From Pseudomonas sp. WN033 (GTDB lineage: Bacteria > Pseudomonadota > Gammaproteobacteria > Pseudomonadales > Pseudomonadaceae): DNA of 64,000 bases. The position numbers and the translations under genes were made by a program. Within the stretch, counting starts at the first letter, position 1. Each line of letters opens with the position of its first letter. A model generated the notes under the pieces. The model was not told where the DNA came from. It searched no databases and was given only the letters and a program-made list of their open reading frames with translations. Shown piece after piece: positions 42,282 to 55,664 of the stretch. Location: positions 30,388 through 94,387 of the forward strand of contig NSKG01000012.1 in assembly GCA_002287035.1 (NCBI GenBank). Reading direction: 5' to 3'.

Positions 42282-42959
42282 TCAGGTGTAGCTGATCAGC
42301 GCCTGGCGCTCCGGGTGATCCAGATGCGGCACATTGTTGAAACTGCTCAAACGCATTGAGCGCTGATTGAAAATGCAGTGAATCAGCGCGGTATTGCGGG
42401 TTTGCAGGTTAAGCTCGACCATGATTTCTTCCGGCGCCTTGAGCAGTTGCCGTACCAGCATGGCAATCGCTCCGCCAGAACTGACCGCCAGTACCCGGCG
42501 CCCGACACATTCGCGCATCACATACTCACGGACATACTGCAAACGCTGCTCGAATTGCACCCAGGTTTCCGGCAGCTCACCCTGCAGCTCACCCCGCGAC
42601 CAGAGCAGAATGCCCTGACGCAGGCGCTTGAAAAAGTCCGCCACCGCCGGCTTCTCCGGCAAAGCCTGATCCGGGAACTGGGTCAGATAGGCCTTCAGAA
42701 TCGCATGAAAATCAAATTCGTTGAGTTCTGTCAGAACCTCGAAGCCGTTACCGCCGAGCCCCATCCCCTGGCAAATGCCTTCGGCGGTTTCCCGATGCCG
42801 GACCATATCGCCGACCAGAACCCGCTCAAACTGCATGTCCCGCTCACGGAAATATTCACCCAGCAGCCGCGCCTGCCGATGCCCCAACTCGGACAGCTGG
42901 TCATAGTTGCTGGAGCCGAAGGAGGCCTGGCCATGGCGTACGAAGTAGATATCTGACAT
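42282..42959 (-). CDS. Histidine phosphatase family protein
   Basis: 225 residues. The RHG motif is at the N-terminus (IYFVRHGQASFGSSNYDQLSELG), followed by VLVGDMVRHRETAEGI and, near the C-terminal side, VLAVSSGGAIAML. This is the phosphoglycerate-mutase-like acid phosphatase fold. The substrate is unknown. The gene follows ssb behind a terminator. Confidence 0.88.
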   Translation of the reverse strand: MSDIYFVRHGQASFGSSNYDQLSELGHRQARLLGEYFRERDMQFERVLVGDMVRHRETAEGICQGMGLGGNGFEVLTELNEFDFHAILKAYLTQFPDQALPEKPAVADFFKRLRQGILLWSRGELQGELPETWVQFEQRLQYVREYVMRECVGRRVLAVSSGGAIAMLVRQLLKAPEEIMVELNLQTRNTALIHCIFNQRSMRLSSFNNVPHLDHPERQALISYT

Positions 42960-42980
42960 CGGGGCAACCCATTTTCACTG

Positions 42981-43037
42981 AACAAAAGAAAACCCGGCAG
43001 ACCGGGATAGCATCCTATGCTCGGTCATACCGGGTTT
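42981..43037 (-). terminator. Rho-independent terminator after ssb
   Basis: On the minus strand AAACCCGG and CCGGGTTT form the outer stem around a second small hairpin (AGCAT/ATGCT), and the 3' side continues into TTTTCTTTTGTT. It lies 17 bases after the ssb stop. Confidence 0.85.
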
Positions 43038-43053
43038 CACCGACAGTTACATA

Positions 43054-43536
43054 TCAGAACGGAATATCGTCATCAAAGCTGTCGTAATCGGGCGCCGGCT
43101 GCTGCTGGGCAGCTGGCTGAGCCTGCGGCTGCTGACGAGCCGGCTGCGCCGGACGCTCCTGCGGTGCCCGTTGCCCCATGCCTTCGCCACCCTGACGACT
43201 ATCGAGCAACTGCATCTGCCCGCCCATATCGACCACGATCTCGGTGGTGTAGCGCTTGACCCCGTCTTTCTCCCATTCGCGGGTCTGCAGACGACCTTCG
43301 ATATAGAGCTTGGATCCCTTGCGAACATACTCTCCAACGATTTCCGCCAAACGGCCGAAGAACACCACCCGGTGCCACTCGGTACGCTCCTGCATCTGAC
43401 CACTCTGCTTGTCTTTCCAGCTATCGCTGGTGGCCAGGGTGACGTTGGCCACCGCATTGCCGTTGGGCAGGTAGCGCACTTCCGGGTCGCCCCCTACATT
43501 ACCGATCAGAATTACCTTGTTGACGCCTCTGGCCAT
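43054..43536 (-). CDS. ssb: Single-stranded DNA-binding protein
   Basis: 160 residues. The OB fold (about 1-110) has [32 protein letters not shown] and [34 protein letters not shown] Gln/Ala/Pro-rich linker ([18 protein letters not shown]) leads to the acidic tail DFDDDIPF-like end (DSFDDDIPF) that recruits repair and replication partners. It is next to uvrA and the MFS gene, as in Pseudomonas. Confidence 0.97.
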   Translation of the reverse strand: MARGVNKVILIGNVGGDPEVRYLPNGNAVANVTLATSDSWKDKQSGQMQERTEWHRVVFFGRLAEIVGEYVRKGSKLYIEGRLQTREWEKDGVKRYTTEIVVDMGGQMQLLDSRQGGEGMGQRAPQERPAQPARQQPQAQPAAQQQPAPDYDSFDDDIPF

Positions 43537-43565
43537 GTTTTCTCTCCTGACGTGCCGCCGCCAGC

Positions 43566-44936
43566 TCAGGCCGGATCAATGACCCGATCCAGAGCCTCGC
43601 GGTCGAGCACCTGTGTATCGACTTTAAGATATGCTGCGGCCTCTTCGGCCACAACCACTGCTTCAGCTACCCCCGGAACCGCGAGAATTCGCCGGGGTAA
43701 TGCCTCATCCCGGACCAGCGCCAGGGGCAACGGCAGGCGGTAGCTGGTAACATGCGGTGGCTCGCCCATGGTAACACCAATCATCCACCAGGACAGTGCA
43801 AGCAACGCACAACAGACGAACACCCCGGCCAGGCCAAAGGCCCCGAAGACCGCGCCACCCAGCACCCCGCCCAACGCCGCACCAGCGAACTGGCAGGTTG
43901 AGTAGACGCCCATAGCGGTGCCCTTGCTACCGGCTGGCGCCAGCTTGCTGAGCAGCGATGGCAAGGTGGCTTCAAGCAGATTGAAGCCAATGAAGAACAG
44001 TACGACCGCCGTCACCAACCAGCCCAGCGAATCAACACTCAGCCAGAACAGCGGCTGGACCAGCGCCAGCAGCATGATTGCCCCCAACACCACCCGCTTC
44101 ATCTGCCGCTGCCGCTCGGCATAGATGATAAACGGCACCATGGCGAAGAACGACACCAGCAACGCCGCCAGATAGACCCACCAATGCTCCTCACGCGGCA
44201 GCCCGGCCCGCTCCTGCAGAGCCAGCGGGACGGCAATGAATACCGCCATCAATATCGCGTGTAGTACCGCAATACCGTAGTTCAGTCGCAGCAGCTCAGG
44301 GTTGCGCAGGGTCGGCCAAAAGGCTGCGCGCACCACCCCCGCCTCACGGTGACGAAGCGCATGTTGCGGCGACGGCACCACCCAGAGCACCAGCACCAAC
44401 CCCAACACGGCCAGCCCGGCGGTCACCTGAAACACTGCTGCCAGGCCACCCAGACCAGCGATCACCGGCCCAGCCACCATCGCCACAGCAAAAGAAGTAC
44501 CGATACTCATGCCGATCATCGCCATGGCCTTGGTCCGATGTTGCTCGCGCGTAAGGTCAGCCACCAGCGCCATCACCGCGGCGGCGATTGCTCCAGCCCC
44601 TTGCAGCACCCGCCCGGCGATCACGCCATAGATTGTTTCCGCCTGGCTGGCCAGTAACCCACCCAGGGCGAACAGCACCAGACCACCAACGATCACCGGC
44701 TTGCGCCCAATCCGGTCGGACAGCATGCCAAAGGGAATCTGCAGAAAGGCCTGGGTCAGGCCATAGGCACCAATCGCCATACCGATCAGCAGCGGAGTCG
44801 CTCCTGCCAGTCCCTGACCGTAAGTGGCCAGCACCGGCAACACCATGAACAGCCCCAGCATGCGAAAGGCGAACACCGCCGCCAGCGACGAGGCCGCCCG
44901 GCGTTCGGCGGTGGTCATTGAATCAGCCTTGGGCAT
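43566..44936 (-). CDS. Major facilitator superfamily transporter (PA4233-like)
   Basis: 456 residues from the ATG at 44936 (GGAG 6-7 bases upstream), giving [31 protein letters not shown]; a longer frame overlaps the uvrA promoter and is not supported. It has 12 membrane segments and the MFS loop [16 protein letters not shown]. After the last membrane segment comes a soluble tail (about 385-456: [25 protein letters not shown]), ending in a small ferredoxin-like fold. The substrate is unknown; such proteins are drug or sugar effluxers. Confidence 0.85.
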   Translation of the reverse strand: MPKADSMTTAERRAASSLAAVFAFRMLGLFMVLPVLATYGQGLAGATPLLIGMAIGAYGLTQAFLQIPFGMLSDRIGRKPVIVGGLVLFALGGLLASQAETIYGVIAGRVLQGAGAIAAAVMALVADLTREQHRTKAMAMIGMSIGTSFAVAMVAGPVIAGLGGLAAVFQVTAGLAVLGLVLVLWVVPSPQHALRHREAGVVRAAFWPTLRNPELLRLNYGIAVLHAILMAVFIAVPLALQERAGLPREEHWWVYLAALLVSFFAMVPFIIYAERQRQMKRVVLGAIMLLALVQPLFWLSVDSLGWLVTAVVLFFIGFNLLEATLPSLLSKLAPAGSKGTAMGVYSTCQFAGAALGGVLGGAVFGAFGLAGVFVCCALLALSWWMIGVTMGEPPHVTSYRLPLPLALVRDEALPRRILAVPGVAEAVVVAEEAAAYLKVDTQVLDREALDRVIDPA

Positions 44937-45027
44937 GGTGGCTCCGCAATCAGCAAAAGCGCGCATTCTAGCACGCCGACACCGCCCCGCCACGACCCGA
45001 GCGACCGACGCCGCAAGCCCCATCACT

Positions 45028-45057
45028 TTGCCGTCCAGCGGCCTAAACACGTATACT
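45028..45057 (+). promoter_or_regulatory. Sigma-70 promoter of uvrA
   Basis: TTGCCG at 45028-45033 and TATACT at 45052-45057, spacing 18 bases, start near 45064. The uvrA GTG at 45091 is about 27 bases downstream. I see no LexA box (CTGT-N8-ACAG) near it. Confidence 0.65.
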
Positions 45058-45090
45058 AGTGCGCTTTGCTGGCCGCCCGGTGCATGTGTT

Positions 45091-47931
<2,841 letters not shown>

Positions 47932-48009
47932 ACCTGAAAGCGCGCAGCCAGCCCTAGGGCCTGGGCCACGCGCTTGCCCAGAACCGACTGCCGGTTAGAA
48001 CACCAGCTT

Positions 48010-49383
48010 TCAGGCAATCAGCACAAAGCCGAGGAAGGCCAGCGCCGCGGCGATCAGGGTATAGGGCAATTGCGTCACCGCATGACTGATCAGGTTGCAA
48101 CCGGCACCCTGCGCCGCCAGCACCGTAGAGTCGCTGTAGAAGCAGGCCTGACTGCCAAACGCCGAGGCCGATAACAGTGCACCGATCACCAATGGCAGGT
48201 CAGCGCCCAGGGCCTGAGCCAAGGGCATCACGATTGGAATGGTCACGGCGAAAATGCCCCAGGAAGAGCCGGTGGCAAACGACAGCACCGCCATGCACAG
48301 AAACACCATGGCCGGCAGCATGCTCGGGGTCATGTAAGGCTGCAGACTGTACACCACATACTGCGGCAACATCAGCTGATCGCAGACTTCCTTGAAAATG
48401 AAGGCTGCGACGCAGATGCCAATCGCCGGCAGCATGGTCTTGACCCCGTCAATCATCTGATCAAGCATTTCGGCCAGGGGCATCAGCCGCTGCAACAGAT
48501 AGAACGGCACGGTCAGCAACAGAGTTGCCAGAATCCCCATCCAGACATCAATATCGAAGTACAGGGTGAAGCCAACCAGCAACACCAAGGGTCCAACAAA
48601 GTTGATCAGCTTGCCTTTCTGCTGGTCAGCGGTAGCGAACTCTTGCTCAAGCGACCTGATTGCGTAGTTGGACTCCGGATCGCCCACGCGCATAGCGCCA
48701 ACCGATGGATTCATGGCCTGACGCTCGGCCCGGCGCATCGGCCCAATGTCCGGCACCACACCACTGGCCACCAGCACCACCAGGATCACTGCCGCCCAGG
48801 CATATAGCATGTAAGGAATTGAGGCGATGTAGACCTTGATCCCTTCACCGTTGGCAGCGATCTCGTTGTTCTCCAGCAGCCCGCCGAAAAACACCGCCCA
48901 GGTCGACAGCGGCACCAGGACACAGATCGGGGCTGCGGTGGAATCAACAATATAGGCCAGCTTCTCGCGGGATATCCGCCAACGGTCGGTTACCCGTTTC
49001 ATGGTTTCGCCGACGGTCAGGGCGTTCAGATAGTCATCAACAAAGATCACGACCCCGAGCGCAAAGGTCATCAGTAATGAGGAACGCGGCCCTTTGGCTA
49101 CCACGGCCGCGGCCCGACCGAACGCCAGGGCGCCACCAGTGCGGACCAGCAAGGCGATTAGCGCGCCGAAACTGCCGCAGACCAGGATCAGCCAGCCAAT
49201 GGTTTCATCTTGCATGACGCCCAAGGCGATATCGGCAAACTCTCCTAGGGCATGCTGCGGAGATAACAGTAAAAGCCCGGTCGCAGCTCCAGTCACCAGC
49301 GCCAGAATCGGGCGTCGCAACCAGACTGCCAGGGTCAACACTACAACGGGGGGAATAAGGCTCAATACACTTGGTTCGGACAT
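48010..49383 (-). CDS. nhaC: NhaC-family Na+/H+ antiporter
   Basis: 457 residues with about 11 membrane segments. Family marks are VVVLTLAVWLRRP at the start, GVVIFVDDYLNALTVGETMKRV, VDSTAAPICVLVPLSTW and the C-terminal FGSQACFYSDSTVLAAQGAG. NhaC proteins exchange Na+ for H+ and help alkaline or salt growth. In P. aeruginosa the uvrA-rplQ interval holds bfrA and katA, which are absent here. No convincing ribosome site precedes the ATG. Confidence 0.88.
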   Translation of the reverse strand: MSEPSVLSLIPPVVVLTLAVWLRRPILALVTGAATGLLLLSPQHALGEFADIALGVMQDETIGWLILVCGSFGALIALLVRTGGALAFGRAAAVVAKGPRSSLLMTFALGVVIFVDDYLNALTVGETMKRVTDRWRISREKLAYIVDSTAAPICVLVPLSTWAVFFGGLLENNEIAANGEGIKVYIASIPYMLYAWAAVILVVLVASGVVPDIGPMRRAERQAMNPSVGAMRVGDPESNYAIRSLEQEFATADQQKGKLINFVGPLVLLVGFTLYFDIDVWMGILATLLLTVPFYLLQRLMPLAEMLDQMIDGVKTMLPAIGICVAAFIFKEVCDQLMLPQYVVYSLQPYMTPSMLPAMVFLCMAVLSFATGSSWGIFAVTIPIVMPLAQALGADLPLVIGALLSASAFGSQACFYSDSTVLAAQGAGCNLISHAVTQLPYTLIAAALAFLGFVLIA

Positions 49384-49637
49384 GATGACATTGTTCTTAT
49401 TGGGGCCAGCCTGGCCGGATTAGTGGGACCGGACCACCTTACCGCAAGCCCTCTTCGTTCGCAATATCAAACAAAACGTTCAACAAACAATACATAGGTA
49501 TCTACCAACAACCCGATGAATGGCTGCCAGACAGACTCACAGACCGAGCCTGACGAACAGCTCAGTACGCGCAGGAAGACCGATGCAAGAAGAGAGGCCG
49601 GCAATCCGATAACCGGTCAGAGCCGGAAGACGGGCAC
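49384..49637. other. Intergenic region between nhaC and the rplQ terminator
   Basis: 254 bases without an ORF that I trust. It should contain the nhaC promoter on the minus strand, but I find no strong -10/-35 pair there and no repeat or RNA gene. Confidence 0.5.
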
Positions 49638-49665
49638 AAAAAAGCCGGGCGAACCCGGCTTTTTT
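49638..49665. terminator. Bidirectional terminator at the end of the alpha operon
   Basis: AAAAAAGCCGGG-CGAA-CCCGGCTTTTTT, a 6-bp GC stem flanked by A and T runs, 17 bases after the rplQ stop. Confidence 0.95.
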
Positions 49666-49682
49666 GCTAATGCTGACGAACC

Positions 49683-50066
49683 TTATTCTTCGCCGGCAGA
49701 AGCCAGCTCAGGGCGATCAACCAGCTCGACGTACGCCATCGGCGCGGCGTCGCCAGGACGGAAACCGCACTTCAGGATACGTACATAACCGCCAGGACGG
49801 TCGGCATAGCGCTTGCCCAGATCGTTGAACAGCTTACCGACAGCTTCTTTACTGCGGGTACGATCAAACGCCAGGCGACGGTTAGCAACAGTGTCTTCCT
49901 TGGCCAGGGTGATCAGCGGCTCGGCGACGCGACGCAGTTCCTTGGCTTTTGGCAGGGTGGTTTTGATCAGTTCATGCTCGAACAGCGACACCGCCATGTT
50001 CTGGAACATGGCCTTGCGGTGTGAGCTGGTCCGACTCAGGTGACGACCACTTTTACGATGACGCAT
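49683..50066 (-). CDS. rplQ: 50S ribosomal protein L17
   Basis: 127 residues with the L17 N-terminus [24 protein letters not shown] region and [29 protein letters not shown]. It is the last gene of the alpha operon, 26 bases after rpoA, and is followed by a terminator at 49638-49665. The length is typical for Pseudomonas. Confidence 0.98.
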   Translation of the reverse strand: MRHRKSGRHLSRTSSHRKAMFQNMAVSLFEHELIKTTLPKAKELRRVAEPLITLAKEDTVANRRLAFDRTRSKEAVGKLFNDLGKRYADRPGGYVRILKCGFRPGDAAPMAYVELVDRPELASAGEE

Positions 50067-50092
50067 CTCTCAATTCCTCGGTGTCGAGACGA

Positions 50093-51094
50093 TCAGGCCG
50101 AAACCTTGTCGTCCTTCTTCAAACTAGCAGGCGGCCAGTTGTCCAGACGCATACCCAGGGACAGACCACGCGAAGCCAGAACGTCCTTGATTTCGGTCAG
50201 GGATTTCTTGCCCAGGTTCGGGGTCTTCAGCAGCTCCACTTCGGTACGCTGGATCAGATCGCCAATGTAATAGATGTTTTCAGCCTTCAGACAGTTGGCC
50301 GAACGCACAGTCAGTTCAAGGTCGTCCACCGGACGCAACAGGATCGGATCAATCTCGTCTTCCTGCTGCTCAACTACCGGCTCCTGGTCACCCTTGAGGT
50401 CGACGAAAGCTGCCAACTGCTGCTGCAGAATGGTAGCGGCACGGCGAATGGCCTCTTCCGGGTCCAGAGTACCGTTGGTCTCCAGATCGATAACCAACTT
50501 GTCCAGGTTGGTCCGCTGCTCGACACGCGCGCTTTCCACTACATAAGCCACACGGCGAACCGGGGTGTAAGTAGCGTCAAGCTGAAGACGACCGATTGAA
50601 CGGCTCTCGTCTTCGTCGGACTGGCGAGCATCCGCCGGCTCGTAGCCACGGCCACGAGCGACAGTCAACTTCATGCTCAGGGAGCCGTTGTCGGACAGGT
50701 TGGCGATTACGTGATCGGGGTTAACGATCTCGACATCGTGATCAAGTTGAATGTCCGCGCCAGTAACCGGGCCTGGGCCTTTCTTGGAAAGGCTAAGGGT
50801 CACTTGATCACGGCCGTGCATCTTGATTGCCAGACCTTTGAGGTTCAGCAGGATCTCGATGACATCTTCCTGGACGCCCTCGATGGCGCTGTACTCATGC
50901 AAAACGCCGTCGATTTCCGCCTCTACCACGGCGCAACCGGGCATGGAGGAGAGCAGGATGCGACGCAGCGCATTGCCCAGGGTATGGCCGAAACCACGCT
51001 CCAGCGGCTCAAGAGTAATCTTGGCGCGGGTGGGCGAGGTTTCCTGTACGTCAATGTGACGCGGGGTTAGAAACTCGGTAACCGAACTCTGCAT
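50093..51094 (-). CDS. rpoA: RNA polymerase alpha subunit
   Basis: 333 residues, the normal size. The N-terminal dimerisation domain (about 1-235: [37 protein letters not shown]) assembles the polymerase. The C-terminal domain (about 249-325: [35 protein letters not shown]) binds UP elements and activators. The [10 protein letters not shown] stretch is the DNA-binding determinant, also contacted by FNR-type activators such as ANR. Confidence 0.98.
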   Translation of the reverse strand: MQSSVTEFLTPRHIDVQETSPTRAKITLEPLERGFGHTLGNALRRILLSSMPGCAVVEAEIDGVLHEYSAIEGVQEDVIEILLNLKGLAIKMHGRDQVTLSLSKKGPGPVTGADIQLDHDVEIVNPDHVIANLSDNGSLSMKLTVARGRGYEPADARQSDEDESRSIGRLQLDATYTPVRRVAYVVESARVEQRTNLDKLVIDLETNGTLDPEEAIRRAATILQQQLAAFVDLKGDQEPVVEQQEDEIDPILLRPVDDLELTVRSANCLKAENIYYIGDLIQRTEVELLKTPNLGKKSLTEIKDVLASRGLSLGMRLDNWPPASLKKDDKVSA

Positions 51095-51119
51095 GGGGCA
51101 CCTATTTACTGTCTGTCGC

Positions 51120-51740
51120 TTACTTGGAGTAGAGCTCGACGATCAGGTTTTCATTGATGTCGGCGGACAGGTCGCTGCGGCTCGGCAGGCTCTTGAAGAC
51201 ACCTTCCTTCTTGCCAGAATCGACCTCGATCCACTCTACTTGACCGCGCTGAGCAGCCAGTTCGAGCGCACTGCTAACACGCAGCTGGTTTTTGGCCTTC
51301 TCGCGAACGGCTACCACGTCACCCGGGGATACCAGGAAGGAAGCGATGTTCACGGTCTTGCCGTTAACGCTGATGGCCTTGTGGGAAACCAGCTGACGCG
51401 CTTCGGAGCGGGTAGCACCAAAGCCCATGCGGTAAACCACATTGTCCAGACGACGCTCGAGCAGTTGCAGCAGGTTCTCACCGGTAGCACCCTTCAGGCG
51501 GGCAGCTTCCTTGTAATAGTTGCTGAATTGACGCTCCAGAACGCCGTACATACGACGAACCTTCTGTTTTTCACGCAACTGGGTGCCGTACTCAGACAGA
51601 CGACCACGGCGTTGACCGTGTACGCCCGGAGGGGTTTCCAGTTTGCACTTGGATTCGAGAGCACGCGCACCGCTTTTCAGGAACAGATCTGTACCTTCAC
51701 GGCGAGACAGCTTGCACTTGGGACCAATATAACGAGCCAT
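51120..51740 (-). CDS. rpsD: 30S ribosomal protein S4
   Basis: 206 residues. The basic N-terminus ([20 protein letters not shown]) leads to the S4 RNA-binding domain ([32 protein letters not shown], about 93-155). It is the primary 16S rRNA binder of the body and, in E. coli, the repressor of its own operon. The zinc-binding four-Cys form is absent. Confidence 0.98.
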   Translation of the reverse strand: MARYIGPKCKLSRREGTDLFLKSGARALESKCKLETPPGVHGQRRGRLSEYGTQLREKQKVRRMYGVLERQFSNYYKEAARLKGATGENLLQLLERRLDNVVYRMGFGATRSEARQLVSHKAISVNGKTVNIASFLVSPGDVVAVREKAKNQLRVSSALELAAQRGQVEWIEVDSGKKEGVFKSLPSRSDLSADINENLIVELYSK

Positions 51741-51755
51741 TTCCGTCTCTCCTGA

Positions 51756-52145
51756 TTAAACGCGACGCTTCTTCGGCGGGCGGCAGCCGTTGTGCGGGAT
51801 GGGGGTAACGTCAGTGATGCTGCTGATTTTGTAACCGCAGGCATTCAGCGCACGGACAGCAGACTCACGACCCGGGCCGGGGCCCTTGACGCACACGTCG
51901 AGGTTCTTCAGACCATATTCCAGAGCCGCCTGACCAGCACGCTCGGCAGCCACCTGGGCAGCGAACGGGGTGCTCTTGCGCGAGCCACGGAAACCGGAGC
52001 CACCAGAGGTGGCCCAGCTCAGGGCATTACCCTGGCGATCGGTAATGGTGATGATAGTGTTGTTGAACGACGCGTGGATGTGGGCAACCCCATCAACCAC
52101 CGTCTTCTTGACTTTCTTACGGACACGAGCAGCAGGCTTAGCCAT
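51756..52145 (-). CDS. rpsK: 30S ribosomal protein S11
   Basis: 129 residues. The family core is [19 protein letters not shown] and [22 protein letters not shown]; the C-terminus [18 protein letters not shown] is highly conserved. It sits on the platform of the 30S subunit, with 15 bases separating it from rpsD. Confidence 0.98.
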   Translation of the reverse strand: MAKPAARVRKKVKKTVVDGVAHIHASFNNTIITITDRQGNALSWATSGGSGFRGSRKSTPFAAQVAAERAGQAALEYGLKNLDVCVKGPGPGRESAVRALNACGYKISSITDVTPIPHNGCRPPKKRRV

Positions 52146-52165
52146 ATCTGTATATTCCTTCGCGA

Positions 52166-52522
52166 TTACTTACGGATCGGCTTGCGCGGACCCTTACGGG
52201 TACGAGCATTGGTCTTGGTGCGCTGACCACGGACCGGCAGGCCACGACGGTGACGCAGACCACGGTAGCAGCCCAGATCCATCAGACGCTTGACGTTCAT
52301 GTTGATCGCACGACGCAGATCGCCTTCGACAGTGCTCTTGGCGACTTCGTTACGCAGCAGGTCAACCTGCTCCTCGTTGAGGTCCTTGATTTTCACATCC
52401 GGCGCAATGCCGGTGGAGGCACAAATTTCCTGTGCCTTGGTCCGACCGATACCAAAGATATAGGTCAGGGAGATAACAGTGTGCTTGTTATCCGGGATGT
52501 TGACGCCTGCAATACGGGCCAT
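52166..52522 (-). CDS. rpsM: 30S ribosomal protein S13
   Basis: 118 residues. [25 protein letters not shown] and the Arg/Lys-rich tail ([20 protein letters not shown]) that touches the P-site tRNA are clear. It is the first gene of the alpha operon. A terminator separates it from rpmJ, so an alpha-operon promoter should lie in 52523-52604, though I could not assign one. Confidence 0.98.
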   Translation of the reverse strand: MARIAGVNIPDNKHTVISLTYIFGIGRTKAQEICASTGIAPDVKIKDLNEEQVDLLRNEVAKSTVEGDLRRAINMNVKRLMDLGCYRGLRHRRGLPVRGQRTKTNARTRKGPRKPIRK

Positions 52523-52604
52523 CCAAATTTACTCCGTCTGACAGCTACCTGACTCACCCCAAGCAAACCAGGCTGCGCAAAAAAGGGTGCAGTAGGGTAG
52601 CGCT

Positions 52605-52650
52605 AACAAAAACAAAATTCAACCACCCAGCCAATTATCTGGCCGGGTGG
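52605..52650 (-). terminator. Terminator between rpmJ (spc operon) and rpsM
   Basis: On the minus strand CCACCCGGCCA-GATAAT-TGGCTGGGTGG forms an 11-bp stem with one G-T pair, followed by TTGAATTTTGTTTTTG. Confidence 0.85.
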
Positions 52651-52692
52651 CGGTTATCCTGAGACGTAGTCTTCAATCAGCTGTTGTGGCGA

Positions 52693-52809
52693 TTAGCCTT
52701 GGCGCTGTTTGTGACGCGGCTCAGCACTGCAAATCACGCGCACGCTACCATTGCGGCGGATGACCTTGCAGTTACGGCAAAGTTTTTTCACAGATGCTGC
52801 AACTTTCAT
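52693..52809 (-). CDS. rpmJ: 50S ribosomal protein L36
   Basis: 38 residues, translated from the ATG at 52809: it begins [20 protein letters not shown] and ends RHKQRQG. The zinc site C11-x2-C14, C27 and H33 is complete, so this is the zinc-containing (C+) form. It lies 23 bases after secY. The gene is too short for many ORF callers. A second rpmJ copy of the C- type, if present, would be elsewhere in the genome. Confidence 0.97.
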   Translation of the reverse strand: MKVAASVKKLCRNCKVIRRNGSVRVICSAEPRHKQRQG

Positions 52810-52832
52810 AACCGACTCCTAAAACCTGAACG

Positions 52833-54161
52833 TCAGCGCAGCATGCCGCTGCCGTAGCCCTTCAGGTTCGATTTCTTCAAAAGAGACTCGTACTGCTGAG
52901 AAACGAGGTGCGATTGTACTTGGGACATGAAGTCCATAACAACCACTACGACGATCAACAGCGAAGTCCCACCCAGATAGAAGGGCACATTTGCCGATAC
53001 CACCAAAAACTGCGGCAGCAAACAGACCGCAGTCATGTACAAGGCACCGAACATGGTCAGGCGAGTCAGAACACCGTCGATATAACGCGCCGACTGCTCA
53101 CCTGGGCGGATACCCGGAATGAACGCACCTGATTTTTTCAGGTTTTCGGCAACATCTTTCGGATTGAACATCAACGCTGTATAGAAGAAGCAGAAGAAAA
53201 TGATCCCTGCACTAAACAGAATGATATTCAGCGGCTGACCCGGAGCAATGGCCTGAGACAGGCTCTGCAGCCAGCCCATACCCTCACCCTGACCGAACCA
53301 GGTCCCCAGCGAGGCCGGGAACAACAGGATACTGCTGGCGAAAATCGCCGGAATCACGCCCGCCATATTCACCTTCAGAGGCAGATGGCTGCTCTGAGCG
53401 GCGAAAACCTTGCGGCCTTGTTGGCGCTTGGCGTAATTCACGGTGATTCGACGCTGGCCGCGCTCGACGAAAACGACGAACGCAACTAGAGCAATCGCCA
53501 GAAGGGCAATCGCAATCAAGGCGAAAATATTGATATCACCCTGGCGCGCCGCCTCGAACGATTGGCCAATGGCACTTGGCAGCCCGGCAACGATACCGGC
53601 AAAAATCAGCATCGAAATGCCGTTGCCAACACCGCGCTCGGTGATCTGCTCACCCAGCCACATCATGAACATGGCGCCCGATACAAAGGTCGTGACCGCT
53701 ACGAAGTAGAAGCCGAACCCGGTATTGAACGCTACGCCCTGACTGGCCAGACCCACAGACATACCAATGGCTTGAATAAAGGCCAGCACCAGAGTCAGAT
53801 AACGAGTGTATTGACTGATTTTCCGACGCCCGGACTCACCTTCCTTCTTCAACTGCTCCAAGGTCGGGCTGACCGCCGTCATCAACTGCATGATAATCGA
53901 CGCAGAGATGTACGGCATGATGCCCAGGGCGAAGATACTCATTCGCTCCAGGGCACCACCAGAGAACATGTTGAACAGGCTAAGAATGGTCCCCTCATTC
54001 TGTCTGAACAGATCGGCCAGACGATCAGGGTTGATACCCGGTACCGGAATATGCGCCCCGATACGGTAAACAATGATCGCCAGGAACAGGAAGCGTAAAC
54101 GCCCCCACAGTTCACTCAGGCCGCCTTGATTCATTCCAGAGAGAGCGCCTTGCTTAGCCAT
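52833..54161 (-). CDS. secY: Protein translocase subunit SecY
   Basis: 442 residues with ten membrane segments. Conserved marks are [26 protein letters not shown] at the start, [33 protein letters not shown] in the fifth cytosolic loop and [18 protein letters not shown] in the sixth loop. It is the channel of the Sec translocon that exports the signal-peptide proteins in this window. It starts at the stop of rplO. Confidence 0.98.
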   Translation of the reverse strand: MAKQGALSGMNQGGLSELWGRLRFLFLAIIVYRIGAHIPVPGINPDRLADLFRQNEGTILSLFNMFSGGALERMSIFALGIMPYISASIIMQLMTAVSPTLEQLKKEGESGRRKISQYTRYLTLVLAFIQAIGMSVGLASQGVAFNTGFGFYFVAVTTFVSGAMFMMWLGEQITERGVGNGISMLIFAGIVAGLPSAIGQSFEAARQGDINIFALIAIALLAIALVAFVVFVERGQRRITVNYAKRQQGRKVFAAQSSHLPLKVNMAGVIPAIFASSILLFPASLGTWFGQGEGMGWLQSLSQAIAPGQPLNIILFSAGIIFFCFFYTALMFNPKDVAENLKKSGAFIPGIRPGEQSARYIDGVLTRLTMFGALYMTAVCLLPQFLVVSANVPFYLGGTSLLIVVVVVMDFMSQVQSHLVSQQYESLLKKSNLKGYGSGMLR

Positions 54162-54596
54162 TTAGTCCTCGATTTTGCCGCCAGCCGCGATGATCGCTGC
54201 ACGTGCACCCTTGGTAGCCATCAGGCCTTTCAGGGTGACGGCCTTGGTGATTTCTCCGGAGAGAACCACTTTGGCACGCGAATACTTGTTGCCAATGATA
54301 TTGGCATCCTTGAGCGCCTGCAGGTCAACGACCTCGACGTCCAGCTTGTTCAGCTCGCTGGTACGGATCTCGGCGGTCACCATGGCAATCTTGGAAACAA
54401 AACCAAACTTCGGCAGACGACGATGCAACGGCTGTTGACCACCCTCGAAGCCCGGAGCAACGGTCCCGCCGGAGCGAGAAGTCAGACCCTTGTGGCCGCG
54501 ACCAGCAGTCTTGCCCAGGCCGCTACCGATACCGCGACCGACGCGATGCTTCTCGCGGCGGGCGCCCGGTGCGGAACGCAGATCATTCAGTTTCAT
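54162..54596 (-). CDS. rplO: 50S ribosomal protein L15
   Basis: 144 residues. The N-terminal Gly-rich loop ([20 protein letters not shown]) threads into 23S rRNA, and the C-terminal part begins near [20 protein letters not shown]. Three bases after rpmD. Confidence 0.98.
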   Translation of the reverse strand: MKLNDLRSAPGARREKHRVGRGIGSGLGKTAGRGHKGLTSRSGGTVAPGFEGGQQPLHRRLPKFGFVSKIAMVTAEIRTSELNKLDVEVVDLQALKDANIIGNKYSRAKVVLSGEITKAVTLKGLMATKGARAAIIAAGGKIED

Positions 54597-54599
54597 GTC

Positions 54600-54782
54600 T
54601 TAACCCTCTACCCGAACCATGTAGGAGACCTTGTTGATCATCCCACGGACAGCCGGAGTATCTTCGACTTCAACAGTGTGACCGATACGGCGCAGGCCCA
54701 GACCCTTTACACAGGCGATGTGCTTGGGCAGACGACCGGCAACGCTCTTGGTCAGCGTTACTTTGATTTTTTCGTTAGCCAT
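54600..54782 (-). CDS. rpmD: 50S ribosomal protein L30
   Basis: 60 residues: [26 protein letters not shown] and [20 protein letters not shown] match the short bacterial L30. It lies 6 bases after rpsE. Confidence 0.97.
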   Translation of the reverse strand: MANEKIKVTLTKSVAGRLPKHIACVKGLGLRRIGHTVEVEDTPAVRGMINKVSYMVRVEG

Positions 54783-54788
54783 CTGAGC

Positions 54789-55292
54789 TTACCCCGCGAT
54801 GTCTTCGACGGTCTTGCCGCGCTTGGCCGCTACAGACTCGGGAGACTGCATCGACTTCAGGCCCTTGTAGGTAGCCTGAACGACGTTAACCGGGTTGGTG
54901 GAACCGTAGCACTTGGCCAGAACGTTATGCACGCCCGCAGCCTCCAGCACGGCACGCATTGCGCCACCAGCGATGACACCAGTACCTTCGGAGGCCGGCT
55001 GCATGAACACCTTGGAGGCGCCATGGGCAGCTTTGACCGGGTACTGCAGAGTGGTCCCGTTCAGGTCCACCTGGATCATGTTGCGACGAGCGGCTTCCAT
55101 GGCTTTCTGGATAGCGGCAGGCACTTCACGTGCCTTGCCACGACCGAAGCCAACACGGCCCTTGCCATCACCTACCACGGTCAGTGCGGTGAAGGCGAAG
55201 ATACGGCCGCCTTTTACTACTTTGGCAACGCGGTTAACCTGAACCAGCTTCTCAATGTAACCTTCGTCGCGCTTTTGGTCGAAATTAGCCAT
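54789..55292 (-). CDS. rpsE: 30S ribosomal protein S5
   Basis: 167 residues. The N-terminal double-stranded-RNA-like domain holds [30 protein letters not shown], where spectinomycin-resistance and ram mutations occur in other bacteria. The C-terminal domain begins near [22 protein letters not shown]. The loop appears wild type. Confidence 0.98.
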   Translation of the reverse strand: MANFDQKRDEGYIEKLVQVNRVAKVVKGGRIFAFTALTVVGDGKGRVGFGRGKAREVPAAIQKAMEAARRNMIQVDLNGTTLQYPVKAAHGASKVFMQPASEGTGVIAGGAMRAVLEAAGVHNVLAKCYGSTNPVNVVQATYKGLKSMQSPESVAAKRGKTVEDIAG

Positions 55293-55303
55293 AGCTTTTA
55301 CCC

Positions 55304-55654
55304 TTAGAATTCCAGCCCGCCTTCACGAGCAGCGTCGGCCAACGCCTTGACGCGGCCATGATACTTGAAGCCGGAACGGTCAAAAGCGACCTGAGTAACG
55401 CCGGCAGCTTTGGCGCGCTCGGCGACCAGTTGACCAACCTTCTTGGCGGCTTCGATGTTGCCGGTGTTGCCACCGCGCAGGCTGGCGTCCAGGGTGGAGG
55501 CACTGGCCAGAACCTTGGAACCATCGGCAGCGATCACCTGTGCGTAAATGTGCTGCGAAGAGCGGTGCACGCACAGACGTACGGCTTCCAGCTCACGCAT
55601 TTTCAGACGCGAACGGCGAGCGCGACGGAGACGAATAACTTTTTTATCGCTCAT
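55304..55654 (-). CDS. rplR: 50S ribosomal protein L18
   Basis: 116 residues. [35 protein letters not shown] and the C-terminal [26 protein letters not shown] bind 5S rRNA. It has 11 bases to rpsE. Confidence 0.98.
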   Translation of the reverse strand: MSDKKVIRLRRARRSRLKMRELEAVRLCVHRSSQHIYAQVIAADGSKVLASASTLDASLRGGNTGNIEAAKKVGQLVAERAKAAGVTQVAFDRSGFKYHGRVKALADAAREGGLEF

Positions 55655-55664
55655 TTGCTATGCC

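Noticed and set aside
49384..49682. Small ORF in the nhaC-rplQ gap (90 codons on the plus strand)
   Set aside because: It overlaps the rplQ terminator and the end of rplQ, has low-complexity content and no ribosome site.
52523..52604. S4-binding pseudoknot and alpha-operon promoter before rpsM
   Set aside because: The position fits an alpha-operon leader, but I could not pair the stems of the E. coli pseudoknot or pick a convincing -35/-10 by eye.
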